Shown here: positions 1 through 9,861 of the stretch, one piece after another | Layout of the letters: the number at the start of each line of letters is the position of its first letter | How positions within the stretch are numbered: the stretch's first letter is position 1 | The notes under the pieces: generated by a model | Seen by the model: the letters and a program-made list of their open reading frames with translations, nothing else | The model's database searches: none | What the model was told of the DNA's origin: nothing | Position numbers and translations under genes: made by a program | From: an uncultured Ectothiorhodospiraceae bacterium | Lineage (GTDB): Bacteria > Pseudomonadota > Gammaproteobacteria > UBA6429 > Thiohalophilaceae | DNA length: 64,000 bases | Reading direction: 5' to 3' | Assembly: GCA_947260005.1 (NCBI GenBank) | Contig: CAMYOL010000056.1 | Location: 56,627 to 120,626 of the forward strand

Positions 1-286
1 GCAAACCTAATAAACCTTTTTCAGGACGAACCGCAATATCCAGTTCTTCCCATTTATAACCTCCCACGGCCCCAAGCAAAACCGCATCGGCCTGTTTAGC
101 CAGGCCCAGGGTCTCTTTCGGTAACGGTTTTCCGGTTGCATCATAGGCGGTACCACCAATTAAAGCCTCTTCGATTTCCACATTTAATCCGGCATTTTTT
201 TGCAGATGTTTAATTAACTTAACTGCTTCACCGATGATTTCCTGGCCAATACCATCGCCGGGTAAAATGAGTATTTTTTTTGTCAT
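1..286 (-). CDS. leuB: 3-isopropylmalate dehydrogenase, N-terminal part (cut by window edge)
   Basis: Oxidatively decarboxylates 3-isopropylmalate in leucine biosynthesis (cytoplasmic, NAD-dependent). The start ATG lies at 284-286 and the protein opens with [17 protein letters not shown], the nucleotide-binding start typical of isopropylmalate/isocitrate dehydrogenases. Further on, GGTAYD and [10 protein letters not shown] match the LeuB family. Only about 95 residues are inside the window; the rest lies beyond position 1. It follows leuD on the same strand after about 77 bases, so leuC-leuD-leuB probably form one operon. Confidence 0.95.
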   Translation of the reverse strand, partial: MTKKILILPGDGIGQEIIGEAVKLIKHLQKNAGLNVEIEEALIGGTAYDATGKPLPKETLGLAKQADAVLLGAVGGYKWEELDIAVRPEKGLLGL

Positions 287-363
287 AATTTAATTCCTGA
301 ACTTAATATCTATTTATTAAATAGCTTTAATTTTCAAATCGAACATACGCCAATCAATCCCTG

Positions 364-999
364 TCAAAATAACCATGGAGCTTGTTGTTTTCTTTTTTCT
401 TCATAGGCCTTGATATCGTCAACATATTGCAAGGTCAATCCAATGTCATCCAGGCCATTTAACAAACAATGTTTACGAAACTCATCAACATCAAAGCCAA
501 TATTTTCTTTTTTTGGCGTGGATATAATCTGCTTTTCAAGATCAACGGTTAATTGATAGCCTTCATTATTGGCAACCTCAGTAAAAAAATAATCAACTTT
601 ATTGGCCTCAAGCACGATAGGTAAAATTCCATTTTTAAAGCAGTTATTAAAAAAGATGTCAGCAAAACTGGGCGCAATGATGACACGGAAACCATAATCT
701 TCTAATGCCCAGGGCGCATGTTCTCGTGATGAACCACAGCCAAAATTTTCTCGTGCAATTAAAATTCGGGCATCTTTATAGCGCGACTGATTTAAGACAA
801 AATCAGGATTAATTTTACGTTGAGAATTATCCATACCGGGTTCACCGTGGTCCAGATAGCGCCATTCATCAAAGAGATTAGGGCCAAACCCGGAACGTTT
901 GATCGATTTTAAAAACTGTTTTGGAATAATCGCATCGGTATCAACGTTAGCCCGATCCATCGGTGCGACAATCGCTTTTAAATGTTTAAATTTGTCCAT
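364..999 (-). CDS. leuD: 3-isopropylmalate dehydratase small subunit
   Basis: Small (swivel-domain) subunit of isopropylmalate isomerase, which converts 2- to 3-isopropylmalate together with LeuC. About 211 residues, normal for the family. Typical stretches are [13 protein letters not shown] near the N-terminus and [20 protein letters not shown] in the middle, the latter being the substrate-binding loop. An in-frame TTG two codons upstream is possible, but the ATG at 999 matches the family start and has AGAGAA about 7 bases upstream. It lies 17 bases after leuC. Confidence 0.97.
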   Translation of the reverse strand: MDKFKHLKAIVAPMDRANVDTDAIIPKQFLKSIKRSGFGPNLFDEWRYLDHGEPGMDNSQRKINPDFVLNQSRYKDARILIARENFGCGSSREHAPWALEDYGFRVIIAPSFADIFFNNCFKNGILPIVLEANKVDYFFTEVANNEGYQLTVDLEKQIISTPKKENIGFDVDEFRKHCLLNGLDDIGLTLQYVDDIKAYEEKRKQQAPWLF

Positions 1000-1016
1000 T
1001 TTCAATTCTCTATTAA

Positions 1017-2435
1017 TTATGTATCTCTTTGAGATAAGTCTCTTACATCAATAAAATGCCCTGTCACAGCTGCCGCTGCGGCCATCGCCGGACTGACCAA
1101 ATGTGTACGTCCGCCCTGCCCCTGTCGGCCTTCAAAGTTTCGATTAGAAGTTGAAGCACAGCGTTCTCCCGGTTCAAGTTTATCGGCGTTCATGGCCAGA
1201 CACATCGAACAACCCGGTTCTCGCCATTCAAATCCTGCGTCAATAAAAATTTTATCCAGACCTTCCTGTTCTGCTTGCTGTTTCACTAAACCTGAACCGG
1301 GTACCACCATCGCCAACTTAATATTACTGGCAACCCGACGACCTTTTGCAACTTTTGCAGCCGCGCGTAAATCTTCGATACGTGAATTAGTACAGGAGCC
1401 TATAAAAACTTTATCCGGAGCAATTTCATTAATCGGCGTACTGGCCTGTAAATCCATATAGTTCAAAGCCGCTTGTGCGCCTTCCTGTTTTACAGTATCC
1501 GTGAAAGATGAAGGGTCTGGAATACGTTGATCGATCCCCACCACCATCTCAGGTGAAGTTCCCCAGGTGACTTGCGGTTGAATCCTCGCAGCATCCAAGC
1601 TAATAACTTTATCAAAGATGGCATCTTCATCACTGACTAAATCCTGCCATGCGCTGACGGCTTGCTCCCATTGATCTTCGGTTGGCGCAAATGGACGTCC
1701 TTTTACATAGTCGATCGTCTTTTTATCAACCGCCACCATTCCCGCACGGGCACCCGCTTCAATGGCCATGTTACATAAAGTCATCCGCCCTTCCATTGAT
1801 AAGGCACGAATCGCCTCACCACCAAACTCTATCGCGTAACCAGTGCCTCCCGCCGTACCAATTTCACCGATAATCGCTAACACAAGATCTTTTGCCGTCA
1901 CCACCTCATCAGCCACTCCGTCAACCTGCACTAACATGCTCTTGGATTTCTGCAGGATCAAACACTGTGTCGCCAATGCATGTTCAACTTCAGAAGTGCC
2001 AATACCAAACGCCAACGCACCAAACGCACCATGTGTCGATGTATGTGAATCACCACACACCACGGTCATACCCGGTAAGGTTGCACCTTGTTCAGGCCCG
2101 ATCACATGCACAATACCCTGGCGAACATCGTTCATCTTATACTCGGTAATGCCAAAAGATTGGCAATTTTCATCCAGCGTTTCGACTTGTAAACGTGAGA
2201 CGGGATCGTCGATACCCTTGTCACGATCGGTGGTCGGGACATTATGATCAGGCGTGGCTAAATTCGCTCCCACACGCCAAAGTTTACGGCCAGCCAGGCG
2301 CAGACCTTCAAAGGCCTGTGGGGAGGTCACTTCGTGAACCAAATGGCGATCGATATAGATCAACGAGGTGCCATCACCATTGTCACGGACCTCGTGTGCC
2401 TGCCATAACTTGTCGTATAATGTCTTGCCTGTCAT
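1017..2435 (-). CDS. leuC: 3-isopropylmalate dehydratase large subunit
   Basis: Large [4Fe-4S] subunit of isopropylmalate isomerase (aconitase superfamily). The cluster cysteines are visible in [12 protein letters not shown] and in [11 protein letters not shown] near the C-terminus. [20 protein letters not shown] is the family signature. About 472 residues, full length. The ATG at 2435 has AAGGA 6 bases upstream; the GTG one codon earlier is less likely. First gene of the leuC-leuD-leuB operon, divergent from a LysR-type regulator, an arrangement also seen in pseudomonads. Confidence 0.97.
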   Translation of the reverse strand: MTGKTLYDKLWQAHEVRDNGDGTSLIYIDRHLVHEVTSPQAFEGLRLAGRKLWRVGANLATPDHNVPTTDRDKGIDDPVSRLQVETLDENCQSFGITEYKMNDVRQGIVHVIGPEQGATLPGMTVVCGDSHTSTHGAFGALAFGIGTSEVEHALATQCLILQKSKSMLVQVDGVADEVVTAKDLVLAIIGEIGTAGGTGYAIEFGGEAIRALSMEGRMTLCNMAIEAGARAGMVAVDKKTIDYVKGRPFAPTEDQWEQAVSAWQDLVSDEDAIFDKVISLDAARIQPQVTWGTSPEMVVGIDQRIPDPSSFTDTVKQEGAQAALNYMDLQASTPINEIAPDKVFIGSCTNSRIEDLRAAAKVAKGRRVASNIKLAMVVPGSGLVKQQAEQEGLDKIFIDAGFEWREPGCSMCLAMNADKLEPGERCASTSNRNFEGRQGQGGRTHLVSPAMAAAAAVTGHFIDVRDLSQRDT

Positions 2436-2577
2436 CACTGTTCCTTATCAGCCTCTTTCGTCAGCGTCTTAAGTTCGCATTTATTTCTCATTGGTAGCAA
2501 AAGAATACGCTAATTGCTAGTATTACTCTAATTCATTATATTTATATATTTGATTACTTTTTGGAATGATTATTTTT

Positions 2578-3444
2578 ATGGATATAGCAAACTTACAGGC
2601 CTTCGTCGCAGTCGCATCAGCGGGTTCATTTTCGAATGCCTCTGAGACTCTGTTTATTTCCCAGCCCGCTATAAGTAAGCGCATCGCCAGCCTTGAAGAC
2701 GAGTTAGACACCCAACTCTTCGACCGAATTGGGCGAAACACTCAACTCACCGAGACCGGACAGGCATTATTACCACGCGCTCAAAAAATATTACTGGAGA
2801 TTGAAGACAGTCGGCGTGCCATACAAAATCTATCCGAAAGCGTTGGCGGAACCTTACGCTTCGCGACCAGTCATCACATTGGTCTTCACCGGCTACCACC
2901 CATACTACGTCAATACACAAAAGACTATGCGAATGTTGAACTGGACATTCAGTTTATGGATTCCGAAGAGGCCTGTCGTGCCGTGGAACATGGAAAACTA
3001 GAGATGGCGATAGTTACCTTACCCTTAGCGCCCAGCGAGTCTTTAGAACTACAACACATCTGGACGGATAAATTAAGCGTCATCATCGGCAAAACTCATC
3101 CGCTTAGTAAAAAGAAACACGTCGCTTTATCGAATCTGGCCGAACATAAAGCCATTTTGCCTGCCAGGGGAACCTTTACTCGTGAAATAATCGAACAGGC
3201 TTTTTTAGAAAAAGACCTGCCGCTCAATATTAGTCTCGCCAGTAATTATCTCGAAACGATTAAAATGCTGGTGGGGGTAGGTTTGGGCTGGAGTATCCTG
3301 CCCGAAATAATGAAAGGATCCGACGTTAAAATTATAAAAGTAGCCGGCCTCAACTTGATAAGAAAATTGGGCGTTGTTACCCACGCCCGTCGGTCGTTAT
3401 CGAATGCGGCGAATGAAATGAAATCTTATCTTGAAAAAAAATAG
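2578..3444 (+). CDS. LysR-family transcriptional regulator, divergent from leuC
   Basis: DNA-binding regulator of about 288 residues. The N-terminal winged helix (residues about 1-60) shows the LysR pattern AGSFSNASETLFISQPAISK followed by LEDELDTQLFDR. The rest is a periplasmic-binding-protein-like effector domain. The ATG at 2578 gives MDIANLQAFV, a typical LysR start; the ATG at 2566 would add four residues with no ribosome binding site. The 142-base gap to leuC probably holds the shared control region. Regulation of leuCDB is inferred from position only. The stop codon abuts a palindromic repeat. Confidence 0.9.
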   Translation: MDIANLQAFVAVASAGSFSNASETLFISQPAISKRIASLEDELDTQLFDRIGRNTQLTETGQALLPRAQKILLEIEDSRRAIQNLSESVGGTLRFATSHHIGLHRLPPILRQYTKDYANVELDIQFMDSEEACRAVEHGKLEMAIVTLPLAPSESLELQHIWTDKLSVIIGKTHPLSKKKHVALSNLAEHKAILPARGTFTREIIEQAFLEKDLPLNISLASNYLETIKMLVGVGLGWSILPEIMKGSDVKIIKVAGLNLIRKLGVVTHARRSLSNAANEMKSYLEKK

Positions 3445-3572
3445 AAAAAATAGGGGTCAGAGACGTTTTTCTCTTGTCATTCCCGCGGAGGCGGGAATCT
3501 AAATATATGTGGATTCCCGCCTCCGCGGGAATGACGGTTACGAGAAAAATACGTCTCTGACCCCTATTTTTT
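3445..3572. repeat. Nested composite palindrome (GGGGTCAGAG family around a GTCATTCCCGC family)
   Basis: The outer arms run 3445-3473 and 3542-3572 and carry GGGGTCAGAGACGT, the core seen again near 4982, 63580 and 63820. Inside them lie perfect 24-base arms at 3476-3499 and 3512-3535 built on ATTCCCGCGGAGGCGGGAAT, related to the element at 13975. The element sits between two convergent genes and may also stop transcription in both directions. Its right arm supplies the last two lysine codons and the TAG stop of the malate:quinone oxidoreductase gene. Confidence 0.9.
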
Positions 3573-4880
3573 TAACTCATCCGTCAGCTTATCTTCATCA
3601 AAGTCACAATGCAGATGTTCAACCAAAATTCTTAGATCTTGTTCTGCATTTTGCAGGCAACTGGTCGCCCCTGGTGAAGGGGTCATATTAAAGATGATGC
3701 CATTGCCTGGGTTTATTTTAGCCTCGCCCATTAATAACTTTCGATTTTGCCTGTCAATCATCACCGGACGCACACCACCAACCCGTTTTGCAAATGTTAA
3801 ATCCTGTAATTGCAAGCTCGGTACAATTTTCCTTGCGTCTTTTAAAAAAAGTCTCTGACGAAGATATGGCACTTCGAATAAAATATTTTTCAGCATATAA
3901 TTTCGTATATCAGCGACTTTAAATAAGTCCCACATCACTCTCATCACACCAGCATCCAGACTAAACAGGCGCAAAAAATCGGGAATGGTTTTCCAGTTAT
4001 GTCGTTCTAACATTGGTAGCATCAATGCCGTCGGACCAAATCGTGTTTTACTTCCAAGCAACAAGTCCGGATCGCCATGTATCGCCGCAAAAGGTAACTT
4101 ATCATTTTGGATGGTATAAACCTTGCCTCTCAATATATCGGGGGTGAAATAGAAACTACCTGCCATCGGTAGACAAGCAAATTGTTTTCCATAACCCATA
4201 CGTTGTGCGAATAATAAACTGTGTCCACCGGCAGAGACGACCACAGACTTAGACTTTATTAAATTTCTATTGGTTGTTAATTCAAAACCATTACCCAGAT
4301 CTTTTATTTTCTTTACTTTAGTTTGTAAAAGAACCTCGATATCTTTATTGGTTTTTTTCGCTTGTGCAACAAATGAATCTGCAAGGGCCTGAAAATTAAC
4401 CGCGCTATATTCATCCGTCGCACCGACTGCTGCAATCCGTTCAGTACGACCCCATACCACATTAGGTTCAATACGGCTGATACCATCGGCGTCCCATAAT
4501 CGCATAGCAGGATAGTGAGGACTAAATTCGTTAAAACGTTGTTGCAGTGAGTCACACTCCTGTTCGCCTACTGCCAGAACCATTTTAGAATACTTATATA
4601 GTATATGTTCGCAGCTAGGGAGTTGTTTGGCGTAATTCACAACCATGGCGGCACTCGCTTGTACCGTGAGTGCTTTTTCGAGTGAATAATTCGTTTCAAT
4701 ATCGCCACAATGCAAAGTCTGGCTATTATTGCGGCCATGAGAATTCAATGCGGCGATGCCATTGCATTTTTCGATCAGGACGATCGATTTAAGATCAGTA
4801 TACCGTGCTAATAAATAGAGCAAGGCCGTACCGGAAATACCACCACCGATTATAACGACATCATGTTGCTTAGGTTCCAT
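3564..4880 (-). CDS. mqo: FAD-dependent malate:quinone oxidoreductase, Helicobacter type
   Basis: Membrane-associated flavoprotein expected to oxidise malate to oxaloacetate and pass electrons to quinone. The N-terminus has the Rossmann FAD motif DVVIIGGGISGTALLYL. The sequence NNSQTLHCGDIETNY and the blocks MAGSFYFTPD, LPFAAIHGDPD, TRFGPTALMLPMLERHNWK and FNMTPSPGATSCLQNA follow the Helicobacter pylori Mqo sequence as I remember it, rather than the E. coli type. About 438 residues, full length. The ATG at 4880 is chosen; a TTG at 4889 sits closer to a GGAG. An L-2-hydroxyglutarate oxidase is a less likely alternative. Palindromic repeats lie on both sides. Confidence 0.85.
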   Translation of the reverse strand: MEPKQHDVVIIGGGISGTALLYLLARYTDLKSIVLIEKCNGIAALNSHGRNNSQTLHCGDIETNYSLEKALTVQASAAMVVNYAKQLPSCEHILYKYSKMVLAVGEQECDSLQQRFNEFSPHYPAMRLWDADGISRIEPNVVWGRTERIAAVGATDEYSAVNFQALADSFVAQAKKTNKDIEVLLQTKVKKIKDLGNGFELTTNRNLIKSKSVVVSAGGHSLLFAQRMGYGKQFACLPMAGSFYFTPDILRGKVYTIQNDKLPFAAIHGDPDLLLGSKTRFGPTALMLPMLERHNWKTIPDFLRLFSLDAGVMRVMWDLFKVADIRNYMLKNILFEVPYLRQRLFLKDARKIVPSLQLQDLTFAKRVGGVRPVMIDRQNRKLLMGEAKINPGNGIIFNMTPSPGATSCLQNAEQDLRILVEHLHCDFDEDKLTDELKK

Positions 4881-4972
4881 TTCAGGCAATAGTCTCCATC
4901 TCGATATTATTAACGGCCAGAACTAAAATTTATTTACCTAAGCTTAACCTGTTTATTTGAAATTGGTAGTGT

Positions 4973-5054
4973 AAAAAAAACCGGGGTCAGAGAGGTATTA
5001 ATTTTTCAATTTAATATAAAGTGAAATTAATGCCTCTCTGACCCCGGTTTTTTA
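4973..5054. repeat. GGGGTCAGAG-family palindrome
   Basis: Inverted repeat with arms at about 4973-5005 and 5024-5052, sharing the CCGGGGTCAGAGAGGTATTA core, with a short AT-rich centre. A-run and T-run at its ends would allow it to act as a bidirectional terminator between the MFS gene and mqo. Same family as the palindromes at 3445, 63571 and 63811. Confidence 0.88.
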
Positions 5055-5058
5055 AACC

Positions 5059-6216
5059 TTAACTCTGTTCAGGTTTAATATAGCGGATCGCAAACCAGAG
5101 CCCGGCTAGACAAAAAAACACAGCACCGTAAAATATCCAGGCACGCCCCAGAAAGTCCCAGGCAAACCCGCTGTATAAACTTCCAATCGCCCCGCCCGCA
5201 CCAAAGCTCAAACTGCTGTATAACGCCTGTCCTTTACCCTGATGACGCCCCTGAAATAATTGATGTATCAGTCGTATAGCCGTGACATGATATAAACCAA
5301 ATGTCACCGCGTGTAATAATTGCGCGAATATCATGACCCAGATAAATTCTGGAAATAATGCAGTAAGAATCCAGCGAATCAACGCTAGCAACAAACTCGC
5401 AATTAACAGATTACGGAGTGAATAAACTTTGAAAAGCTTATACATAAATATAAATAAGAGGACTTCAGCAGACACCCCGATCCCCCAAAGCCAACCAATG
5501 GTATCGCTGGAATAACCAAAGCTCTTCATGTAGAGATTGTAAAATGCATAATAAGGTCCATGACTGGCCTGCATAAAAAAACAGGTCAATAACAAACCAA
5601 CAACATGAGGTTTACACAGTATTGTCTTTAACGGCTCATGATCAAGTTGCAAATGCCCTGCCGCTGTTTCAGGCACGGTTAGACTCATTAACCAGATACT
5701 TATCAGTAAAATAGAAAACACATATGGAAATGTGCTGTACGGAATAGCCTCATAGACATAACCCAGTGCCACAACAGAGATAACAAATCCAACTGAACCC
5801 CACAAACGAATGGCACTATATCGATCAACTTGATCCCGAATGTAATTAAACGTTGTCGCCTCAAACTGAGGTAAGGCCGCATTCCAGAAAAAACTAAACA
5901 GACTTAAAACGATAATTAAAATCAAGAATGTTTGTTCTATTAGCAATATCGAAAATGAAATGGCTGCAAATAAACAACCTAATTGCACAATCCGCATGCG
6001 CTTGCCGGTGTGATCCGCGATCCAACCCCAAACATTCGGTGCGATGATTTTTGTTGCCATGGTAATGGCTACCAACACCCCAATCTGAAATGGAGTCAAA
6101 CCCAGAAAATCAAGATAAGGTCCAAGATAAGGTAGAAAGGCACCCAGACTGGCAAAATAAAAAAAATAAAAGCCAGATAGACGCCAGTAAGGCGCAGGCG
6201 ATGAAACGGCGTTCAT
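5059..6216 (-). CDS. MFS transporter, HcaT/phenylpropionate-permease-like (MFS_1_like)
   Basis: Twelve-helix inner-membrane transporter of 385 residues. The opening YWRLSGFYFFYFASLGAF followed by FLPYLGPYLDFLGLTPFQIG and the loop WGWIADHTGKR resemble the 3-phenylpropionate transporter (HcaT/PPP) branch of the major facilitator superfamily. The substrate cannot be read from sequence, and these proteins are widespread without phenylpropionate genes. It starts 9 bases after aroC on the same strand, so it is probably co-transcribed with it. The palindrome right after its stop may terminate the transcript. Confidence 0.82.
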   Translation of the reverse strand: MNAVSSPAPYWRLSGFYFFYFASLGAFLPYLGPYLDFLGLTPFQIGVLVAITMATKIIAPNVWGWIADHTGKRMRIVQLGCLFAAISFSILLIEQTFLILIIVLSLFSFFWNAALPQFEATTFNYIRDQVDRYSAIRLWGSVGFVISVVALGYVYEAIPYSTFPYVFSILLISIWLMSLTVPETAAGHLQLDHEPLKTILCKPHVVGLLLTCFFMQASHGPYYAFYNLYMKSFGYSSDTIGWLWGIGVSAEVLLFIFMYKLFKVYSLRNLLIASLLLALIRWILTALFPEFIWVMIFAQLLHAVTFGLYHVTAIRLIHQLFQGRHQGKGQALYSSLSFGAGGAIGSLYSGFAWDFLGRAWIFYGAVFFCLAGLWFAIRYIKPEQS

Positions 6217-6224
6217 CTTAAAAG

Positions 6225-7325
6225 CTAATCCTTATTCGCAGGTATAACCGGGGTAGAAATCGAGACGTCCATATTTTGGGCACGGTGACGTAATACGTGA
6301 TCCATTAACACAACCGCCAACATCGCTTCGGCAATTGGCGTCGCACGAATCCCAACACAGGGATCATGGCGTCCAGTGGTGACCACCTCCGTGGGTTTAC
6401 CATTTATATCAATACTTTTCCCAGGCAAACGAATGCTTGAGGTGGGTTTGAGTGCAATGCTAACCAAAATATCTTGCCCAGACGAAATGCCGCCCAATAC
6501 GCCACCGGCATGATTCGAGAGAAAACCCTCTGGGGTCATTTCATCACGGTGCTCTGTTCCCTTTTGGGTAACACTTTCAAAACCAGCACCGACTTCAACA
6601 CCTTTCACTGCATTAATACTCATCATCGCATGAGCGATATCCGCATCCAATCGATCAAATATAGGTTCACCGAGACCGGGCATCATGCCAGTTGCAACCA
6701 CATTAATTCGAGCACCAACTGAATTACCTTCTTTACGCAACGCATCCATATAATCTTCTAACTCAGATACCTTACTTGCATCCGGGAAAAAAAATGGATT
6801 TTGCTCGACCTGCTCCCAGTCGAATGCTTCCGCTTTTATCGGACCGAGTTGTTGCATATAACCGTTGATCTCGATACCAAACTGTTCATTAAGATATTTT
6901 TTTGCAATCGCACCAGCAGCCACACGCATCGCAGTTTCACGAGCGGAAGAGCGCCCACCGCCGCGGTAATCCCGAATTCCGTATTTATGTAAATAAGTGT
7001 AATCCGCATGGCCCGGTCGAAATTGATCCATTATAGTGGAGTAGTCTTTGGAGCGTTGATCGGTGTTTTCAATGATCAAACCAATGGGCGTACCGGTGGT
7101 TTTGCCTTCAAAAACCCCCGACATAATCTTTACCATATCGTCTTCCCGACGTTGGGTGGTATGGCGGGTTTTACCAGGCTTGCGCCGCTCGAGATCATCC
7201 TGTAAATCAGCCTCAGTTAGCGACATCCCAGCTGGACAGCCGTCGACAATGCAGCCTAAAGCAGGGCCATGACTTTCACCGAAACTGGTGATGGTGAATA
7301 ATTTTCCAAACGTATTTCCAGACAT
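6225..7325 (-). CDS. aroC: Chorismate synthase
   Basis: Last step of the shikimate pathway: converts EPSP to chorismate using reduced FMN. 366 residues, usual length. Signatures are [18 protein letters not shown] near the N-terminus, [20 protein letters not shown] with [11 protein letters not shown], and [11 protein letters not shown] with [17 protein letters not shown] toward the C-terminus. First gene of a pair with the MFS transporter. The upstream 100 bases are shared with a divergent cyclic-di-GMP gene. Confidence 0.97.
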   Translation of the reverse strand: MSGNTFGKLFTITSFGESHGPALGCIVDGCPAGMSLTEADLQDDLERRKPGKTRHTTQRREDDMVKIMSGVFEGKTTGTPIGLIIENTDQRSKDYSTIMDQFRPGHADYTYLHKYGIRDYRGGGRSSARETAMRVAAGAIAKKYLNEQFGIEINGYMQQLGPIKAEAFDWEQVEQNPFFFPDASKVSELEDYMDALRKEGNSVGARINVVATGMMPGLGEPIFDRLDADIAHAMMSINAVKGVEVGAGFESVTQKGTEHRDEMTPEGFLSNHAGGVLGGISSGQDILVSIALKPTSSIRLPGKSIDINGKPTEVVTTGRHDPCVGIRATPIAEAMLAVVLMDHVLRHRAQNMDVSISTPVIPANKD

Positions 7326-7428
7326 AGTCTAGTATTGTACTGTGTAATTCGTCCTACGTCTTGCACAGATTTATTCCCCCAATTCCTTGTGACGATATGC
7401 GCCATTTAAGGTTAGAATTAAAACAATC

Positions 7429-9789
7429 ATGTCAAAAGCTGACTCACAAAAACCCAACCCTACTCCCGGTAAAGCCTTATTAGTCTTCGGTTTTAGCCTG
7501 ATGCTTGGTATTGGAGTTGGTACGCTTGTATTCGGCTTGCAACAACGCCAAAAAACCCTCAATGACATCAACAATATCGTTAACAAACAATCACAGAAAT
7601 CTCAGCTCCTCACTTTAATGAAAAGTGCGGCGCGCGAACGTAGCCTTTGCTTATTTAACATGGTTAGCCTTGATGATCCCTTTGAAAGGGACAAATGGTT
7701 TCTCGAATTTAATCGACATGGTGCCCGCTTTGCTAATGCGCGAATGGAATTATTATCGCTTGTTGATGCAAGTAAAGAAAAAGAATTCATACAACAACAA
7801 GGTGCTCGTTCCGGTAAAGCGATCCCAATCCAACAAAAAATTGTTGATTTGGTTCAGTCATATAAAATAAAAGAAGCTAAAAACTTATTAATCTCGCAGG
7901 GCATCCCATTGCAAAACAAGGTTTTCGATATCATCGATCAATATCAAACCTATCTGAGAGAAAATATTAATCACCGAATTGATACTATTAATAATAATCT
8001 CGAGAATGCATTGATCGTGTTATGGATCCTGGGACTGGGCTCATTTTTTACTGGCCTGGCATTGGCAATTTACGTCATCCGAAATACATCCCGAATTGCA
8101 AAATTAAACTTCATCGAGAAAAAACTGGCGCAAGTCACACTCGGCTCCATTGGTGACGCCGTAATCACCACCAATGCTTATGGCCATATTCAATTTATGA
8201 ATAGCGAGGCTGAAAAGATGACAGGTTGGTCGAATAAAGAAGCAAGCGATTTACCCATTCTGGATATCATGTGCATTGTTGACAGCAAAACAACCAAACC
8301 CTTAACTAATCCAGTAACACATGCTATTGCCACCCGGGAAAGTATCAACTCCAATGAACACAGCGCCTTAATCGATCGAAATAAAAACCGCTTTGAGATT
8401 GAATACAAGGCCAGTGCTATATTAGATTCTGATAACAAAAATTTTGGTGGCGTCGTGGTGTTTCGTGACGTGACGGAAACTCGCGAATTGGCCAAACAAC
8501 TTTCACACCAGGCCAGTCATGATGAATTAACCGGTTTAGTTAATCGGCGAGAATTCGAAATACGCCTTAACCAGGCCATCGACATTGCTAAAACAGAACA
8601 CAAACAATACGCGCTGCTCTATCTGGATCTTGACCAATTTAAGATTATAAACGATATGGGGGGGCACAACGCAGGTGACGAGTTACTAAAACAAATTTCT
8701 AAACTAATACACCAAATGCTGCGTGAAAGCGATACCCTGGCTCGGCTGGGCGGCGACGAATTTGGTATTTTATTAGATGGTTGCCCAATTAATAAAGCCT
8801 CTGAAATTGCAGATTCCATTCGTGCGGCAGTCGATCGCTTTCATTTTTACTGGGATGATAAGGTTTTCGATATTGGTGTCAGTATTGGATTGATAATGAT
8901 CAATGAGGCATCCAACTCGTTAGCCGAGGTCATGAGTTCAGTGGATACGGCCTGTTACACTGCAAAAGACCTGGGTCGCAATCGAGTTCAGGTATACCAA
9001 CAAAGCAATCAGGAATTAAACAAACGCAAGACCGAGATGTACTGGTCGCAACGAATATCTAAAGCCATTGACGAAGACGATTTTCAACTATATGCACAGG
9101 AAATTTTATCTGTTGTTAGCGAGAATCGAACCAGGAAAAATTACGAAATATTGTTACGTCTTGAGGACAACGAAAATCAAATAATCACACCCAATATATT
9201 TTTACCCGCTGCCGAACGATTTTCATTAACCTCGGCAATAGATAAGTGGGTGATAGCTAAAACTTTACATACTATTTCAGCTCATAATCTCGACCCGAAT
9301 TTATTCAAGTTCAGCATTAACCTTTCCGGCCAATCACTCAATACCCATGACATGCTCGGTTATATCATTAATACCTTAGAAGAGACGGCAGTTTCAGCCA
9401 ATATGATTCAGTTCGAGATTACCGAAACGATGGCCATCTCCAATTTGTCTATCGCCCGAAAATTCATTTCTGTCCTGAATGGCCTGGGCTGTGAATTTGC
9501 ATTAGATGATTTTGGTAAGGGGTTAAGTTCATTTACTTATTTAAAACATATACCTGTCAATGCCTTAAAAATTGATGGTAGTTTTATTCGAGATATTATA
9601 AATGACCCGGTCAGTATCACTTTCGTGAACTCTATTAATGAAATCGCCCATGCCATGGACCTGGAAACAACCGCTGAATATGTCGAAAACGAATCTATTT
9701 ATAACGAAATTATAAGATTAAATGTCGATTATATTCAGGGTAACTTTATTTCACCGGCCGTTCCGTTACAAACCATATTAAAATCTTAA
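7429..9789 (+). CDS. Membrane PAS-GGDEF-EAL cyclic-di-GMP protein
   Basis: 786-residue inner-membrane signalling protein. Order: membrane segment (about 17-37), a mainly helical periplasmic sensor, a second membrane segment (about 198-217), a PAS domain (about 225-350), GGDEF (about 355-515) with intact RLGGDEFGILL, then EAL (about 535-785). In the EAL domain the signature reads YEILLRLE, so the usual Ala is Ile. The later acidic residues remain: FEITET, ALDDFGKGLSS, LKIDGSF and TAEYVE. The diguanylate cyclase is probably active and the phosphodiesterase possibly so. The last stretch resembles the broken EAL domain at 23311-23895. Divergent from aroC; AAGG precedes the ATG. Confidence 0.9.
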   Translation: MSKADSQKPNPTPGKALLVFGFSLMLGIGVGTLVFGLQQRQKTLNDINNIVNKQSQKSQLLTLMKSAARERSLCLFNMVSLDDPFERDKWFLEFNRHGARFANARMELLSLVDASKEKEFIQQQGARSGKAIPIQQKIVDLVQSYKIKEAKNLLISQGIPLQNKVFDIIDQYQTYLRENINHRIDTINNNLENALIVLWILGLGSFFTGLALAIYVIRNTSRIAKLNFIEKKLAQVTLGSIGDAVITTNAYGHIQFMNSEAEKMTGWSNKEASDLPILDIMCIVDSKTTKPLTNPVTHAIATRESINSNEHSALIDRNKNRFEIEYKASAILDSDNKNFGGVVVFRDVTETRELAKQLSHQASHDELTGLVNRREFEIRLNQAIDIAKTEHKQYALLYLDLDQFKIINDMGGHNAGDELLKQISKLIHQMLRESDTLARLGGDEFGILLDGCPINKASEIADSIRAAVDRFHFYWDDKVFDIGVSIGLIMINEASNSLAEVMSSVDTACYTAKDLGRNRVQVYQQSNQELNKRKTEMYWSQRISKAIDEDDFQLYAQEILSVVSENRTRKNYEILLRLEDNENQIITPNIFLPAAERFSLTSAIDKWVIAKTLHTISAHNLDPNLFKFSINLSGQSLNTHDMLGYIINTLEETAVSANMIQFEITETMAISNLSIARKFISVLNGLGCEFALDDFGKGLSSFTYLKHIPVNALKIDGSFIRDIINDPVSITFVNSINEIAHAMDLETTAEYVENESIYNEIIRLNVDYIQGNFISPAVPLQTILKS

Positions 9790-9861
9790 TCGTTCCAGGC
9801 TTCAGATGTGCCTGGGCGTTTAACCAGCATCTATAACTACTACTCTATAATCTATACAATA

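Noticed and set aside
1843..2247. 134-residue ORF opposite leuC
   Set aside because: Shadow of a strongly conserved gene on the other strand.
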